Of a DNA stretch of 64,000 bases, positions 21,088-32,900 are shown one piece after another. Location: NCBI GenBank assembly GCA_916048095.2, contig OU696590.1, forward strand, positions 1,705,001 through 1,769,000, given 5' to 3'. The first letter of the stretch is position 1; each line of letters opens with the position of its first letter. Made by a program: the position numbers and the translations under genes. The stretch is from Sacculina carcini. Its lineage: Eukaryota > Arthropoda > Thecostraca > Sacculinidae. Under the pieces are notes generated by a model, which was not told where the DNA came from, made no database searches, and was given only the letters and a program-made list of their open reading frames with translations.

Positions 21088-23075
21088 TATGTGTACTCAC
21101 CTACTTGGTATACAGGATATGAGCTATGCTCGGACTGTCCTGTCTTTCTTCCAATATTTGTCTAGTTTCTCCTTAAACAGCGTTAAACTATTGACTTCTA
21201 CAATCGTCTTGTGTAAACTGTTCCATTCATTCACACAGCGGAACGGAAAGCTATATTTCTTCATGTCTTTTCTACATCTCGTTTTTCTCAATTTTTTGTT
21301 ATGGCCTCGTCCTCGTTGGTTTTGCTGCACTAGTCCAATTTCTTTCAACAAACAAACAACAAACCATGTATTTGGTATAGCGCACTAATTTGCAAAGGCG
21401 CGAAAACGTACAAAATAGAGCAAAATAAGGTATAAACAGTGATAGGGGCTAAAAAGAACAAAATTATATGAGCTGAAGTGACAAGGCACAAAAATATCAA
21501 GAGCGGTAAATATATACAACAATCAAGAAAATCAAGAAAATATACACAGCGCATGATCAGAGGAGAGAGATAATATAAGAATGGGATCAGAGAAATGTAG
21601 CTGACAGAGAAAATATTTTATTTTGGGGTTGAGAGATAAGCCAAAAAAGAGTATCAGCAATTTCTATAGGGGTAAGTGGGTGGCGACGGAAGAGATAGTA
21701 AGTATAAATGAAGGGAAGCCGAAAAGGAAGAGTAGGACTTTTTCTGTAGAATGTGATGAGGAAGAGAGTTATAAAGTCGTGGAGCGGAAAAGTAGAAGGA
21801 TTTAGCTGACCAGTTAGACTCGTGGTCAGCAGGAGGACATACGAGGGGCACAGGACGGCGAACTAAAGGACGATCAGAGGGAGTTAGAAGCGAATACAGG
21901 TAAGAAGGTGGAGAAGGTTTATGGAGAAGTTTATAGACAATGCAGCACAGCTTATGGTGGATTCTGGACAGAGCAGGCAACCAGCCAAGTTTACGAATAT
22001 GGGCGGATGTGGGTGACTTGGGGGGAAGACGAAGGACAAAGCGGCAAGAAAGATTTATAATTGACTGGAGAGAGCGAATGGATTTTAGAGGAAGGTGAAA
22101 AAATAAAGAATTGCAGTAATCGATATGCGAAAAAATATATGAATTAACTAGAAGTAGAGTGGATGCCTCATCAAGATGAGAGCGGATCGGGTACAATTGA
22201 CGTAAAACAAAACGACAGGAACGTGAAATTTTGAAAATGTGTTGAGCGAATGACAGTGTGGGGTCAAATTGGACTCCTAGATTACGAATTTGTGAGGAAA
22301 GAGGTAGATCTATTGAACAAGGAGTAATTTTGGGAAAATCTTCTTTCGAATCCAGTATTCCTGTCATGAATCTGTAGATGTTAATTAAGTCTCCTCTCTC
22401 TCTCCTTCTCTCCAACGTTGGTAGATTCATCTCATCCAACCTTGCCTGATAGGGTAGCGCACGAACCTCCGGTACTAGTTTGGTCGCCAATCTCTGTAAT
22501 TTTTCAATTATTCTTATATGTCGCACTTCGTGAGGGCGCCATACAACAGCAGCATACTCAATTCTTGGTCTGATTATTGTCACTAATATATTTCTCATCA
22601 TATCTTGGTCGATGTGACTGAAGACGTATCTCATGCGTGTTATAGCTGCATATGTTTTCCGGTATATATTATTCACATGAGCATCTGGAGACAAATCATT
22701 TTGTATTATAACTCCCAAATCTTTCTCTTGATCAGTTTCTATATGGGGGACTAACTTTCGATGTCTGTCACCATGTCATTTATATACACCAGAAACATTA
22801 TGGGTCCCAAAACCGATCCCTGAGGCACGCCGCTACTCACATCTATCCATGATGACGTCGCTCCTCTCACTGTGGTGCTCATCTTTCTTCCTACGAGAAA
22901 ATATGTCATCCAGTCCAATAATTTTCCTTCTATTCCACCATAATTTTCAAGTTTCCATAAGAGTCTCATATGTGGCACCTTATCGAACGCTTTACGCATA
23001 TCGAGATAAACACAATCTGCCCACTGGTCTCGCTCTTGAATTGCATCAACAATCCTGCTGTGAAAGCACAACAAA
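21088..23075 (-). pseudogene. Degenerate LINE (non-LTR retrotransposon), interrupted by a nested LINE
   Basis: The minus-strand pieces are collinear. Reverse transcriptase fragment 23074-22751 has KAFDKVPH and SGVPQGSVLGPIMF. A following piece from about 22718 has KDLGVIIQNDL, then PRIEYAAVVW and LERRRERGDLI. The C-terminal tail at 21351-21124 has KKYSFPFRCVNEWNSL and FKEKLDKYW. The catalytic YxDD segment is missing between the first two pieces, with a frame change at about 22730, so it is inactive. The 5' portion and endonuclease are absent. A nested element occupies 21347-22340. Confidence 0.75.
21347..22340 (-). mobile_element. 5'-truncated L2-like LINE nested in another LINE
   Basis: The minus-strand protein segment (IRNLGVQFD, RLDYCNS-like HIDYCNS, LGWLPA..RIHHKLCC, APRLYNSLP) matches the C-terminal region of the two longer L2-like elements here (40197-44261 and 49272-51473). 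The 3' tail is (GTTT)/(GTT) and follows GCGCTATACCAAATACAT, the same 3' consensus. TTCTTTC flanks both sides (21340-21346 and 22341-22347), a 7-bp target duplication. The host LINE reads sensibly across the junction if the insert is ignored. Confidence 0.8.
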
Positions 23076-23099
23076 CTCGAAACACATGATCTGCAGCTG

Positions 23100-23145
23100 C
23101 TGTGTATGTGTATGCGTGCATGTGTGTGTATGTGCGTGTGTATGT
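23100..23145. repeat. (TG)n microsatellite
   Basis: Interrupted TG tract. Confidence 0.8.
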
Positions 23146-23204
23146 GAATAAACCAATGGATGTTATTACTAATTTGTGTATGTTGTTGGTGCCAGAGTTA
23201 TTGT

Positions 23205-23273
23205 GGTGTGATCGTGTGCAGTGAGAGAGTGTGTGTGTGAAAGATTGTGTGTGCTTGAACGTGTTAGTGTGTC
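23205..23273 (+). repeat. Left part of a 0.4-kb duplicated segment
   Basis: Matches 28436-28506 almost base for base. It was separated from its continuation at 27436 by the LTR element inserted at GTGTC. Confidence 0.8.
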
Positions 23274-23479
23274 TGTATTGTTTTATGAAACAACACGGAA
23301 ATTGCAATTTTCGAATATATATATTATTCAACAAACGCTTACACCAATAAGAAATATTAGAATCCTCTCACCACACCAAACCACTCACAAGTACCACACT
23401 ACTCAAATCACTTGTCACCTTGTCGCTAACGCGCAGCGTATGACGCCTCAATTATTATTTACAATGATGCCACCTCACA
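23274..23479 (-). repeat. 3' LTR (206 bp)
   Basis: Same length as the copy at 27230-27435, with one difference seen (AATATATAT against AATCTATAT). Bounded on its outer side by GTGTC. Confidence 0.93.
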
Positions 23480-23487
23480 CCTCCCCC

Positions 23488-24562
23488 TCAGTCACGAACA
23501 TAATCCGACAGGTATCGTGGAGGACGCCGTTCACGACTGCTACGACGTGGAGCTGGTGTGGGCCGCTCCACTTCAGTTTGCTGCCGGTCGTTGCTGATGG
23601 ACGGACTGATGGTGTCATCGCTTTCCATCTGGTTCGGTTGTTCACGTACAGATGCCTCCAGCAAAAGATGTCTTCTGTTACGCGTTGTGATGCGTCCACT
23701 TGGTGTGCGGAGTACATAGCTGCGTGGGCCTTTTATTCCCACGACGGTCCCAGTACAGTCCCACCTTTTGCTCGATTGACTTTGAATGACCACTCCATCT
23801 CCCGCCATCAGTCGCGGCAACGGATGCGATCCTTGATTATAAGTCAGCTGAGCTTGAACGCGACGTGGTGCATCGATGGCGTCCGCAGTACTCCTCCACT
23901 TCGGTGCAAAAGCACTACGATGCATTGGAATGGTTGATCGGATAGGGTGGCCGAATAAAATTTCCGCTGGTGATTGCCCATCTACGCCCGGAGTGTTCCG
24001 CAATTCCAGCAAGCCTTCGGTGAAAGCGTCATCGTCGAGTTCCACGTTAGACGTCACCTTCTGCACTAAGCGCTTGATGCGCTTGACCGCTGATTCCGCA
24101 AGACCATTCCCCTGCGGATATTCGACACTGCTCACATCATGCTGCACTTTCCAGCGCATAAGGAAGTCTCTCGTTCGGCGAGAGGTGTATTGTGGTCCAC
24201 CGTCGCTGCGAAGACGGTTGGGTACGCCGAACGTTGCGAACAACTGACGCAGCGTCCGGATGAGATGTCGTGATGTGGCGTCTGACCGTGGGCATTCGGC
24301 GACACAAGGCCAGTTGGAATATCTGTCCACATATATGAGGTAAGTGCGGCCGGCGTGCTGAAAGTAGTCCGTGGCAACACTTTCAAACACTCTGGTAGGT
24401 TGATCGTCACAATAGTATGGCTCTTTCGGTTGACTGTTGCGGTAATGACGACATGAAGAGCATGACGATACAGCCATTTTGACATCATTTTGTATTGTCG
24501 GCCAGAATACCGACTGCCGTGCTCGACCTATAGTGCGATTCATGCCCTGGTGTCCACTATGA
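23488..24562 (-). pseudogene. Integrase part of gag-pol (N-terminus lost)
   Basis: The minus-strand frame starts inside the integrase zinc domain (SGHQGMNR...; CSSCRHY). It continues with the core: first Asp in ATDYF (about 24366), second Asp in RSDGGPQY (about 24205), Glu in GLAESAVKRI (about 24095). All three catalytic acidic residues are present. A C-terminal basic, proline-rich tail (RRSSRERRPPRYLSDYV) ends at 23488, overlapping the polypurine tract. The link to the upstream RNase H is broken by a deletion near 24560 that changes frame. In the intact family this is the C-terminal part of one polyprotein and inserts the cDNA into the host chromosome. Confidence 0.85.
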
Positions 24563-27230
24563 AGTCGGCGGCCAATAGCTCTTGTTCAACAGCGGCGTAG
24601 CGAGTTTCTGTATCTGAAAGTCGCCGCGAACCGCACTGGATGAGACGCCATTTCTTGCTCTCATCTAGCTGACGTACCACAAATCCGAGTCCCTTTAGAC
24701 GAGATGCATCTGTCTCCACGACAGTCTCTCGTGACGGCCGGAAGAAATCCAGTATTGGGGGAGAAGTCAGTATCTTTTTCGTTGCTTCGAAAGCGCGTGT
24801 ATGAACGCTCTCCTCCCAATGCCATTCCACATCTTTCTTCAAAAGTTCGTATAATGATGCGGCGGTACCAGCAATTTCGGTCGAAAATTGTCCCAGCTGA
24901 TTGGCTAACCCTAGGAATGAGCGAAGTTCGATTAGATTATTCGGCCTAGGAAATTCCTTGATAGCGCGAATTTTCTTTTGGTCAACCGAATATCCGTTTG
25001 GTCCCACGTCAAAACCACAAAAATGCACTTGCGATTGCGCGAAGTCAAACTTATCACCATTCAACGTTATGCCAGCAGAATCACAGCGCATTAACAACTG
25101 CCAAATGTCTTCCAGGTGACTGTCGTAGTCTTCACTGTACACAATCATATCATCAACCACTTTGCCAACATTCATCACACCAGCAAGAGCAGCATCGCAT
25201 CTCGTGTTGTATACATCGCCGCTTGAAGCCAATCCCATGGATGCTCTTTTTAGTCTGAAGCGACCCCATGGTGTGAGAAAACATGTTAGATCTCTATTAT
25301 CTTCGTGGATGGAGATTTGAAAATAACCATTTTTAGCATCCAGTGTGCTAAAATATTTTGCTCCTGGTTTTATACTAGAGACTACATCCATGCCAGCTCT
25401 CACAGGATGAGTTGGTCGTTTCAAATACTTGTTCAGTGGTATTAGATCGATAGTGAGTCTACAATCAACAATGGACCCTTCTCTACGCTTTGGCACGGGC
25501 ACAACAGCATGACACCATTCGGTCGGGTGAGTCACAGCCTCGATGACGTCCTGTTGAAGCAGTTCATCGATGTGACGCTTCATGTATTCCCGATACGCTA
25601 GCGGTATCATTCTGGGAGCAGAAATGTGCTTGGGCTGCGCATCAGATGACAGCACTATCCGCATAGGAGGTCCATCCATGGTTCGCAGTGGACCACTCGT
25701 TGAAAATACTCTCGGAAAGGCTGCTTTCAGTTCTGCAAGATGTTGTGATCGTTCATCAAGCGTTGGGCTGCGCGTCTGCTTCCAGGTCGGACGTTTCAGG
25801 TCGATCTGGTTGTTGATTGCAGGAAGTGACTTGCGTTCGGCTTGTGCGGTTGCTTTTAGCACGATGGTCGAGTCCTCCCTTCTTTGCGTAGTTACATTCT
25901 GCACTGGAATTTGCTGTGGAAACGCTCGGTGGATGATGCGCAGGTCAACCGCGTCCACCCACGACAAAAGCGCGTCGTTCGCCGCTGGCACCACATACAA
26001 TGTAGTGCTGCACGACGCATCACCGAGCTCAAGAGTGGCGGTGCAGGTGCCTATGCAGTACAGGTGCCCACCGTTGGCTGACCGGAGTCTCTCACTGCAC
26101 GGGGCCAGTTCAGATTGTTTGATGCCAAGTTTTTTGGCAACGCAAGCGTTGATAACGGATACCTCGGCGCCGGTGTCGGCGACCCACGACACTTCTGTCG
26201 ATGCGCCTTTCGATGGTCTGACACGAATTTTTACGGGTGGCACTTTGCGTCGCTTCTTTTTGCCGTGGCTGATGTCACTAATCGTGATACGCCTGAGATT
26301 TGTCCCTCGACGTTTTGGTGAACGCGAAGATTTATTTTTGTTCGATCTGTTGTGTCTGCTAGAACTCCGGCACACCGCTGCAAAGTGGTTCGGTTTGCCA
26401 CATACCGTGCACGTTTTGCCGGCTGCAGGACATTTGTGGGTTTGTGCTTCCACCAAACGACCGCATCTTGAACACAGTGACTTCTCAGTGGCGTGAGATG
26501 ATTTGCGGCGAACATTTGACACATAAATCTGTTTTTCCGGCTGCTTTATCGCCGACGAATTGACAGCAGCGGTTTCTGATGATCGACAAATAGCGACAGA
26601 TTTTTCGAGAGTCAAATCCTTTTCTTGGAGCATTTGATGTAACGCATTGTCGTCAGATGTACCCATTAGAATTTTGTCGCGCAGTCTGTTGCTGTTGCAT
26701 GATGTGCAGAAATCGTAGAACGACATGATTTCTTTGACAGCGCACAAAAAATCATCAAAATTGTCACCGGCTTGTTGACTACGCAGATAAAAATCACGAC
26801 GGTCGAGAATTATGTTCCGCTGAGAGCGCAAGAATGACTCCATTTTCGAAATACATTCGGTCAGTGGAACATCCTCCCTGATTTCGAGGCTATAACGCAG
26901 AGAACGCGACCAGTCCTCATCAATTGAAGCATGAAGCACTGCTTGTTGTTCTTTTACAGGTAGTTTATCAATGCCACAGAGAGAAACGTGCCCAGTGAAT
27001 TTGTATCTCCACGTATCAAACTCTTTCAAAGAGCACGAAGAATGCAAAATTGGAGCATTGTTGTTGGGAAGCTTTATTGCTCTGGATTCCCCCGATACAT
27101 TCTGATTACGTTCAGCTGACAGAATTCGCTCGTATTCAGCTTCTCGGCGAGCACTGTGCTCTGCCAACTGACTGACTGCTAATGTCAGTTTTTGTATCTG
27201 CTCTTCAAGAGATCCTGTCGGCTGCGCCAT
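24540..27230 (-). pseudogene. Gag-protease-reverse transcriptase-RNase H (truncated) polyprotein
   Basis: The start ATG at 27230 straddles the LTR/primer-site junction. In order the frame shows: gag with a coiled N-terminus; nucleocapsid with cysteine-rich CSRC...C and CCHC CTVCGKPNHFAAVC (about 26370-26410); protease with VADTGAEVS (about 26170-26190); reverse transcriptase with DCRLTIDLIPLN, FSTLDAKNGYFQI and the catalytic VVDDMIVYS (about 25150); then RNase H starting VVETDASRLKGLG. RNase H stops after ELLAADF because a deletion fuses it out of frame to integrase. The catalytic box is VVDD, where gypsy elements usually have YxDD. Gag and pol share one frame, with no frameshift between them. 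Confidence 0.88.
27214..27229 (-). promoter_or_regulatory. Primer-binding site
   Basis: Directly adjacent to the 5' LTR. The coding strand reads TGGCGCAGCCGACAGG, complementary to a tRNA 3' end terminating in CCA. The gag ATG uses the last LTR base plus the first two bases of this site. Confidence 0.75.
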
Positions 27231-27435
27231 GTATTGTTTTATGAAACAACACGGAAATTGCAATTTTCGAATCTATATATTATTCAACAAACGCTTACAC
27301 CAATAAGAAATATTAGAATCCTCTCACCACACCAAACCACTCACAAGTACCACACTACTCAAATCACTTGTCACCTTGTCGCTAACGCGCAGCGTATGAC
27401 GCCTCAATTATTATTTACAATGATGCCACCTCACA
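27230..27435 (-). repeat. 5' LTR (206 bp)
   Basis: Partner of 23274-23479; outer flank GTGTC. On the coding strand it starts TGTGAGG and ends CAATACA. Confidence 0.93.
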
Positions 27436-27750
27436 GTGTCTATATGTGATCGTGTATGGTTGAATTGTATATTGCGTGCGAGAGTGTGTGAGCGAGTGTG
27501 TATAGCTGTGTCGGTGAGTGTGTGTGTGTGTGTATGCGTTTGTCGAGTATGCATGTCCAGCAGCGGCGAGCGATTGACCGGCTCGCCGCTGATTGGTTGT
27601 TGCGGCGGGTGAGGACTGTGCGTGTGTGTATGTGTGTGCTTCCGTGTGTCACGGTGTGAGATTGGAGGTGTGTTTGTGGTGCGATCGGAGCGGTGATGCC
27701 CACGCGCGCCTGTCTGAATATAATTTAGATTTTTGAGTTTTGTTACAAGC
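27436..27750 (+). repeat. Right part of the 0.4-kb duplicated segment
   Basis: Continues the copy begun at 23205. It matches 28502-28836 (GAGTATGCATGTCCAGCAGC, TGACCGGCTCGCCGCTGATT and so on), differing mainly by an indel around the GCGATCGGAG block (27676 against 28742). Confidence 0.85.
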
Positions 27751-28435
27751 TATTTCGGCCTTTTAGTTTGGAAGTGGTTTTTTGTCTGCGACCCGGCTTC
27801 AGCAGCAGAGATAGTGCCCTCCAGTATTAGCAGCGGCCTGGAGGAAGTGGTGGAGGTGCTCGGCGGCGTGTCAGGTTGGTGTGCAGGGGGACGGCAGGAG
27901 AGCATGGTGCCGGCAGGAAGCAGCGGGGTAGCTGTGGCCGAGGGTTGCTCGTCGTCCCGCCTGCACTGGTGTTAGACTCGTCGCCGGGCAGATAGAAGAT
28001 CGCTGGTGGAGGCTGCTGGTGCTGGAGGGCATGTGAGAGAAAGGAGCTGCTGAAGCCGGAGGAGAAATGACGAACGACGACGACGGTGCGGCTTGCGTGT
28101 GCGGCGGAGTCACGGCTGTCTGCGACGGGGTGCTGAATAGCACGGGTGTCGGCGGGAGCACAGTGGGTGCTGGGGCCGAGGTGTTGTGCCCTGTCGCGGC
28201 GGCCTGTGATAAAGAAGACGGCAGGCTGCGGCGAAGCACTGAAGAGCACGGGCGGAGGCGAGAGCGCGGTGGACGCTGGGGCCTGACGTGTTGTGCTTCG
28301 CCGCAACCACGGTGTGTGCATCTGGTGGAGGCCGTCGTCGTGTTAGGTTTTTTATTGGTTCCCGGTTTGCTTGGTTCGCGTTTTTTAATTATCTGTTCAT
28401 TTGTTGATTTATGTTTCTTTAAAACAGGTGGAGGT
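27751..28435. other. GC-rich island with imperfect internal repeats
   Basis: About 27820-28330 is strikingly GC-rich for this window. It contains at least two imperfect copies of an 80-100-bp block: 28117-28200 (CTGCGACGGGGTGCTGAATA) and 28225-28305 (CTGCGGCGAAGCACTGAAGA). A third, weaker relative lies near 27888-27950. Open frames exist on both strands but are proline/alanine/glycine-rich shadows without a domain. It ends in TTTAAAACAG, a splice-acceptor-like string, directly before the second duplicate copy. Function unknown. Confidence 0.5.
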
Positions 28436-28836
28436 GTGGTGTGATCGTGTGCAGTGAGAGAGTGTGTGTGTGAAAGATTGTGTGTGCGTGAACGTGTTAG
28501 TGTGTCTATATGTGATCGTGTATGGTTGAATTGTATATTGCGTGCGAGAGTGTGTGAGCGAGTGTGTATAGCTGTGTCGGTGAGTGTGTGTGTGTGTGTG
28601 TATGCGTTTGTCGAGTATGCATGTCCAGCAGCGGCGAGCGATTGACCGGCTCGCCGCTGATTGGTTGTTGCGGCGGGTGAGGACTGTGCGTGTGTGTGTG
28701 TCCGTGTGTCACGGTGTGAGCTTGGAGGTGTGTTTGTGGTGCGATCGGAGTGTGACGTCTTGTAGGCGCGCGTGGGGCGGTGATGCCCACGCGCGCCTGT
28801 CTGAATATAATTTAGATTTTTGAGTTTTGTTACAGT
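28436..28836 (+). repeat. Second copy of the 0.4-kb duplicated segment (empty LTR site)
   Basis: Uninterrupted counterpart of 23205-23273 plus 27436-27750. It contains GTGTC once, at 28502-28506, where the paralogue carries the LTR element. It includes TG-rich stretches and a GC block around 28628-28680. Confidence 0.85.
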
Positions 28837-29789
28837 TATTATTATTATTATTATACAGACAGTATATTAAATCGATAATCGAGGAATATTATGCACGCAT
28901 TATGAACGCAGTATGAGCACAGGCTTTTGTTTTGATACATCTTGGTAACAGGACCTTATGAATTTGAACGGCTTAAAAATTCAAATATAAGCCAGCCTCA
29001 TTATAGGCCAGTTCGCCTTCTTTCTCAGTCCTCACACCTGTCTGCTCGTATCATTCGCCCTCTAAACTGTCCTCGAGCTATAAATTAATCTTGCTGGTCG
29101 GCAAAATCCTTCTCGTACTTTGCTAGTGTGGCTGATAATATTTCGTTTAGCCTGGCTGGTAGTATTTCAATTCTTATCGTTCCAAATCTGGCGCGTCGCA
29201 ACTGGATTTTGGCAGACCACGTTGAGAGGCATACGAGGCTTGAAGACTAAATGGTTGAAATGTTTTGTTTGCAATATTGCTCCTTTGTGTTTGTGTAATG
29301 TCAATTTCACTTATCGAACTGGTGAATATTGTTTGTTCCAGATATTATTTATGCTGGGTAATCTCGGTGATGTTTAGCTGTTTTATGTTGTTTGTTGGTT
29401 GAGGCGGCCAAGGTCAGTAATCGTGAATTTGTCAATGTGATTTGCATATTCAAGGTTACCTATTTAATCTTGCGTTGCGTTATGTTCAAGTATTCTTGAT
29501 TTCCGCCATATGTGTGTTTTCTTTTCTTTCATTTCAGAATTTAAGGCAATGTACTGAGACCGAATAAACTTAGCCGGTAAATTCACCCTGCCTTTTGACA
29601 ACCAGCAGCAATATTCTTCTTCCTACGCTTCATTCACCTTTTCCATACGCAAATACATATTCTCCTTATCATTTCTGTCACCCACTCTCTGACGCCTCAT
29701 GCCAAACTATAGTTTTCTATTGTCTCATCCCTTTTCCGATATTATTTATACTATCTCATCGTTTTTTAATTGCTTAGTTTGTGTCATTC
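28837..29789. other. Anonymous intergenic DNA
   Basis: A short (TTA)n tract near 28837-28852, then no recognisable gene or element. Open frames (for example 29120-29377) have no identifiable domain. Confidence 0.5.
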
Positions 29790-29893
29790 ACGTACATGTG
29801 GCATATTTGTGTAGATGCTGCTGTCTTGTCTTTTCTGCTTGAATCGCGTATGTGTTGTTTATATGCGCTATAAATATACGCTGTTGTTGTTTT
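29790..29893 (+). mobile_element. L2-like LINE 3'-terminal scrap
   Basis: Ends TCGCGTATGTG...GCGCTATAAATATACGCTG followed by (TTG)n, close to the 3' terminus of the L2-like element at 44200-44261. Only about 100 bp of 3' untranslated sequence remain. Confidence 0.5.
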
Positions 29894-29907
29894 TGTGTTT
29901 CCTGATA

Positions 29908-32900
29908 TCTATATATATAAAAGAGATCATCTGTGTGTGTGTGTCTGTCTGTCCAACCCTCCTTGGTCAATTTTCTATCAGCTACTACTCGGTCACCACT
30001 TGGCGTATTTGCTAACAATTTATACCATTACGATTAAAATTTTCTTGTCTACACGATATACTAAATTTCAAATTTTAAAAATAAAACCAAAAAAAGTTAT
30101 AGCGGTGAAAAGAGAAAATGAACCCTGAAAAATGCGAAAATTTTGGTCAATATTCTGAAGACTACTCTTCCTAAACCAGCAATGGTACACTATAAAAATT
30201 ATACCACTGTGTAGAAAAGTTTCTGTTCCACTCAACAAATTATAATTCATACCCAAAAATTGAATATAAGACATGTAAAATGGAAAAAAATTCAATCTAC
30301 ATTAAAAAAATTATTTAAACTCCACGCGTCCGATTGTCTATACTTTTTTCTCTATTTCTCAAAAACTAATTATCACACATCTAAATAAATATCATGCTGC
30401 TGCTATCATGCACCATCATGCTGGGAATTTTTTTTCCTACAACACGGTATAATTTTTACTTTTCCAAAGTGTATTGAAAAAAGTTACGGTGGTGTGAACT
30501 GTAAATGACAAAGTCAAAAAGGCAAAACTAGCACAAAAAACGTGAATATTTTGGTCAATATTACGCTATCTATTTCTCATAAACCAGCAATGGTACAGCT
30601 ATAAAAATTATACTATTGTGTAGATAGTTTTGTGTTCTACAAGAAAAGTTATACTTTATGCCCACAAATGATACAAAAAACGTGTAAAATTGGCAATATT
30701 CTCAAATACATCCAAAATTACACTTGAGCACCGGGTGACTAAAAGTAATTAATTTTTCTACCTATTTCTCAGGAACTATTTGTCACACATTAAAATATAT
30801 TATACCATCGTGCTAGACATTTTGTTTTCTACAATACGGTATAATTTTTAATTTTCCAAAGTGTATCTGAAGGAAGTTACGGCGGTGTAAAGTCAAAAGG
30901 ACATATTGCCAATTTGACAGCTATTATGCGCACTTGCGATTACACAGGAATATACTACTGTGTAGATAATTTTGCGTTCTACAAGATAAGTTATAATTTA
31001 TACCCACAAATGATATAAAAAACGTGTAAAATTGGCAAAATTCTCAAAAACATCCAGAATTACACTTGAACACCGGGCGACTAAAATTTATTCATTTTTC
31101 TACTATTTCTCAGTAATTATTTGTTACACATAAAAATAAATTTATACCATCGTGCTAGAAATCTTGTTTTCTACAATACGGTATAATTTGTAATTTTCCA
31201 AAGTGTATCTGAAGGAAGTTTGACAGCTATTATGCGCACTTGCGATTACACAGGAATATACACCGAATAAATTTCACTGAAGCCCAATCACAATAAAGAA
31301 TGCATCATGCATGCATGCATTAGCTCCAAGCTTGGATGGTGTGGTCTTATTGGGTACAGTTTAATTAATGCTACACTATACTGAATCGAAAGGCTTTATT
31401 GTCCACAATATTTACACATGAATTGTTCCGCCCGACGGGCGGGTAAAATACTACTGGGAACAAACTTAACTACTGAAGTTTATTGTATAATTTAATTGGT
31501 TTAAGTGCATAAGCTTAAGTTGCATAAGGATATGGGTTGTAATATCATGCAATGCCAACTATATGAATATGCTGTTTTAGCGGACGCATAAATCTGGAAT
31601 TATAGAGATGACAGAAGGTTGCATTGTTTTGATAGTGTTACACTTCTGAATTACTACACACGAAGGATGGGGGTGAATTTGAGCAGTGTTAAGGGAAAAA
31701 CTTCGTCAATAATTAAAACAAGAATTTACAAATATATATTTTTCTATTGGATAAGCTTTTTGCTTTTTGATTCACTATATTCTATTTATAGTTCCGCACG
31801 ACGGGCGGGTTTAAATACGAGGCAGTTCGAGGGAAATTTTTTTTGCCACATCTAAAGTAAAAACATTCACATTCAGACTTTTCTAATGGTTAAGACTTTT
31901 TATGGGTTTACTTTTTCTTTTTTAATTTCTAATCATTTTTTATTAATTCAATATTCATTTTACTTTATTTATTGTTCTGCACAAAGGGCGGGTTTTAATG
32001 CTAGATGGCGATGTTGAGTTATAAATATATTGTGAAAACATTATGATAAAAAAATTAGTCTTTTTTCATTGTTTTGTGTCAGAGTTCTGAATTATTCAGC
32101 ACGACGGGCAAGTTTAAATAGGATTTTTTTTGGGTTTACTCTTTTCTTTATTAATTCATATTCATTTTCTCTTATGAATTTAATACAATTTTAGTAGTAT
32201 GAACTGTTTCGCACGACGGGCGGGTTTACATGCTAGAATTTTCATTGTTTTGTACGTGTTAGTGTTCTGAATTATTCCGCACGACGGGTAGGTTTAAATA
32301 TGAGATGGATTAAGGGATAACATTTTGTTAAATTTATAATTAAAATATTCACATTTAGAGGTCTTATTGGTGAACGTATTTACAGGTAAAGTTTTTTGCT
32401 TTTTAATTTTAACACAGTTTATTCTATGGATTGAATATGCATTTTATTTTATGAATTGTTGAGCAAGACGGGCGGGTTTCAATATGAGGCGGGTTGAAGG
32501 AAAATATGTTGTCAAAATAAAATTATAAACAATTAAATTTAGACGTTTCAATTGAGTAAGATATTAATGAATATATCTGTTTTCTTTTTTAATTTGCAAA
32601 ATTTTATGAATTAAATATGAACTTCATTTTATGAAATGCTCCGCACAACTGGCGGGTTTCAATGCTAGACGGTGATATTAAGTTATAAATATAATTTGGC
32701 AACATTATGATGAAAAAGTGGAGTCATTTTTCATTGTTTCGTGTCTGAGTTCTGAATTATTCAGCACGACGGGCATGTATAAATATGAGGCGGTTTAGGC
32801 AAACTATTTTGTGAAAATAAATATGAAAATATAGAAATTTAGACTTTTTCATAGGTTTACTCCACTCTTTTTTAATTCATATTCCTTTTCTCTTATCAAA

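Larger units (their letters stand above)
23274..27435 (-). mobile_element. Ty3/gypsy-type LTR retrotransposon, minus strand
   Basis: 206-bp LTRs lie at 23274-23479 and 27230-27435. I find one mismatch between them, and they are TG...CA on the coding strand. GTGTC flanks both sides (23269-23273 and 27436-27440), a perfect 5-bp target duplication. Next to the 5' LTR is a primer-binding site TGGCGCAGCCGACAGG (complement of 27214-27229; its complement ends in CCA like a tRNA). A polypurine tract GAGGGGGAGG abuts the 3' LTR near 23480-23490. The internal region encodes gag-pol with one out-of-frame deletion. Near-identical LTRs imply recent insertion. An empty paralogous site exists at 28502-28506. 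Confidence 0.92.

Noticed and set aside
27827..28444. Proline/alanine-rich open frames on both strands of the GC-rich island
   Set aside because: GC-rich DNA has few stops. Overlapping frames on both strands and no domain argue against a gene; kept only as an unexplained island.
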